Assembly: GCA_902651635.1 (NCBI GenBank)
Contig: CACRSC010001202.1
Location: 72,239 to 102,526, forward strand
Direction: 5' to 3'
Length of the DNA stretch: 30,288 bases
From: Mastigamoeba balamuthi
Taxonomy: Eukaryota; Evosea; Mastigamoebida; Mastigamoebidae
Numbering within the stretch: the first letter of the stretch is position 1; every line of letters begins with the position of its first letter. Shown here one piece after another: positions 28,862 through 30,288 of this stretch. Both the position numbers and the translations under genes were made by a program. Below the pieces are notes generated by a model that did not search any database, was not told the DNA's origin, and saw only the letters and a list, made by a program, of their open reading frames with translations.

Positions 28862-29330
28862 CGGGAGATATCTTCTCCGCTCAACGAGATGAATCTCCTT
28901 GCTCTAACAAATCTGCCATGCAGAAATATCCTGGTGGCCACCGAGCCGGCGGCCAAGGAAAAGAAACAAAAAGGTGGGCGACACCGTTTGCCCGGAAAGG
29001 GCAACCGCCGAGAGAGGGGTCGTCATGGGCGTGCGTTCTGCGTGCATTCCAGAAGATATCGGGCAAGGCAGGCCACACCACAAACAGCCCAACAAGCAGC
29101 ACAACTACCCAACCCATTTGGCCCCCCATACACGCATCACAGACATCACACACAGCAGCCACAACACCCAACCAAGCACAGCACCGCCCAACCAAATTGG
29201 CCCCCACCTCCACACACACAGCACGTACGTGCCACCACACACAGCAGCCACACAACCCAGCAAGCACCATTCCCACCCGTCCCAATGGCTCCACTCCCCT
29301 CTCCTACTCACCCACGCACTGCCAGCTGCC
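28862..29330. other. Divergent promoter region of the RRM gene and the secreted-protein gene
   Basis: The RRM side contains GGGAGATATCTTCTCC (28862-28877) directly before the start codon, and another GATATC near 29056. The right half is an A/C-rich repeat region leading to the ATG at 29331. Confidence 0.55.
29069..29270 (+). repeat. Imperfect A/C-rich direct repeats
   Basis: Units of roughly 70-80 bp share CCCAACC, then TTGGCCCCC, then CACACACAGCAGCCACA, then CAAGCAC. Two clear copies (about 29107-29180 and 29186-29270) follow a partial one from about 29069. They probably form the leader or promoter of the downstream gene. Confidence 0.6.
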
Positions 29331-30288
29331 ATGGGGACACCTCCCCGTGCCTTCCTCGCCCTCCTCGCCTGCGTGCTGGCAGGCGCTGGCGCTGCCCGGG
29401 GCTCGCTGGTCGCCACGACGACGGCCGTCCGCGCCGTCGCCGCCGTCGACTGGTCGTCGGACCCCCGCGCTGCGCACTACGTCCTCTGCCCCGCCGTCTG
29501 GCGCCCCGTCGCCCTCCCCTGGGGCCCCGCAGGCCCCGCCAGCGTCGCCCACGGCCAGCTGCGCTCCGCCGCGGGCCTCTGGGTGCGCGCCCTCGGCCAG
29601 GAGGCGGCCGCGACCTCGGTCGACGTGGCGTCGTTCGGCGCTTGCCCCCCGTGGCTGCTCGTCGGCCCCGCAGGCCCCTGCTCCGCTTTCCGCTTCGGCG
29701 ACGTGGCGTGGGTCGCCCTCGGCAGCGGCGGCCTCGTCGTCGTCGTCGCCTACCCGCGGGGCGCGCCCGCCAACACCACCGCCAGCGTCAGCGCCGCCAC
29801 GTCGGCTCCGTGGCCGCCCGTCGAGATCGACGCCTCGGGCTTCTCCGCGGGCCTCCCCATCGCCTTCCGCGTCGTCTTTTCCGGTCCGCCCCTTCGCCCG
29901 CCAGCCCGCCACGTCATCTGTCGGGGATTGTTCATTGCCCGTGTGCTGTGATCGCTTCCGGTTTGGGCGATTATGGCCCTTTTCCGGTTTGTTCTGTTCC
30001 GCCTCGGGTGTGCGTTGTTTTTGTTCTCTCCGCGGGGTTTTCGGACACCAACTCGGCAACACCGCAGACCCGGGCAACGAGACCGGCACCGGCGGGCCGG
30101 CGTGCGACCCTGGCGCGGTGTGCCCGCGGGTCTGCGGCGACGGGCTGTGTGCGCCACCGGAGACGTGCGCGAGCTGCCCGTCGGACTGCCACGCGCAGGC
30201 GTCCCCGTGGTGCCTCTGCGGCGACGGCGTCTGCGGGGCCAACGAGACGTGCCTGCTCTGCCCCGCCGACTGCGGCCCCTGCTGCGGC
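29331..30288 (+). CDS. Secreted or surface Cys-rich repeat protein, 5' part
   Basis: The ATG at 29331 starts MGTPPRAFLALLACVLAGAGAARG, a typical signal peptide (basic/polar start, hydrophobic core, small residues at the cut). The mature first exon is Ala/Val/Pro-rich with few Cys (VLCPAVW, SFGACPPWLL, AGPCSAFRFG) and has no family I recognise. The downstream exon, from 30068, reads ACDPGAVCPRVCGDGLC, then PPETCASCPSDC, then CLCGDGVCGANETCLLCPADCG. These are tandem CGDGxC-xxxETC-xxCPxDC modules common in protist and bacterial extracellular proteins. The intron acceptor ACCGCAG (30067) is the only AG available. The donor must leave one base, which fits GTCGGG at 29920 or GTGTGC at 29941, so exon 1 ends at about 29919 or 29940. 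The gene continues past the window; no membrane anchor is visible yet. Confidence 0.7.

Overview
The window is nuclear DNA of a GC-rich eukaryote. Most genes are split by short spliceosomal introns (50-450 bp, one of 1.2 kb), lie close together on both strands, and encode eukaryotic families: a p68/DBP2-type DEAD-box helicase with an RS tail, a WD40-SAM-U-box protein, a PLAC8 protein and an RBM7-like RRM protein. The compact layout, RS/polyQ tracts and mix of plant-like carriers with animal-like PLAC8 suggest a free-living protist, possibly an amoebozoan. That placement is a guess. Base 1 starts in a run of 19 C inside an intron, so the left edge is probably a contig end. The right edge cuts a gene.

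Layout. (1) 1-9081 is a metabolic cluster: a truncated membrane-transport (auxin-efflux-carrier family) gene (+), two HisC-like PLP aminotransferases A and B (+), a complete second carrier (-), and aminotransferase C (+), divergent from that carrier. (2) 9869-11263 is an old-yellow-enzyme flavin oxidoreductase. (3) 11674-12392 (-) is an unrecognised charged protein. (4) 12824-17481 (-) is an eight-exon DEAD-box helicase of 938 aa. (5) 18031-25558 holds three GNAT acyltransferase paralogues, two direct and one inverted, with a WDSUB1-like gene between the first two. (6) 26909-30288 holds a PLAC8 gene, an RBM7-like RRM/polyQ gene (-) and the 5' part of a secreted Cys-rich protein.

The points I find most worth checking are these. 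The cluster repeatedly pairs an aminotransferase with an efflux carrier, and two of the aminotransferase promoters share sequence blocks. The three GNAT genes share a promoter block at a fixed distance of about 100 bp. Most introns begin GT-R-C-G rather than GT-R-A-G. The long helicase intron lies where, as I recall, fungal DBP2 and animal p68 carry a conserved regulatory intron. The WD40 part of the WDSUB1-like gene contains a perfect 101-bp inverted repeat around an N and two frame breaks, so it is either mis-assembled or damaged.

Exon junctions were chosen by reading-frame phase, GT/GC-AG ends, and agreement with the paralogue or known family. No transcript evidence was available.
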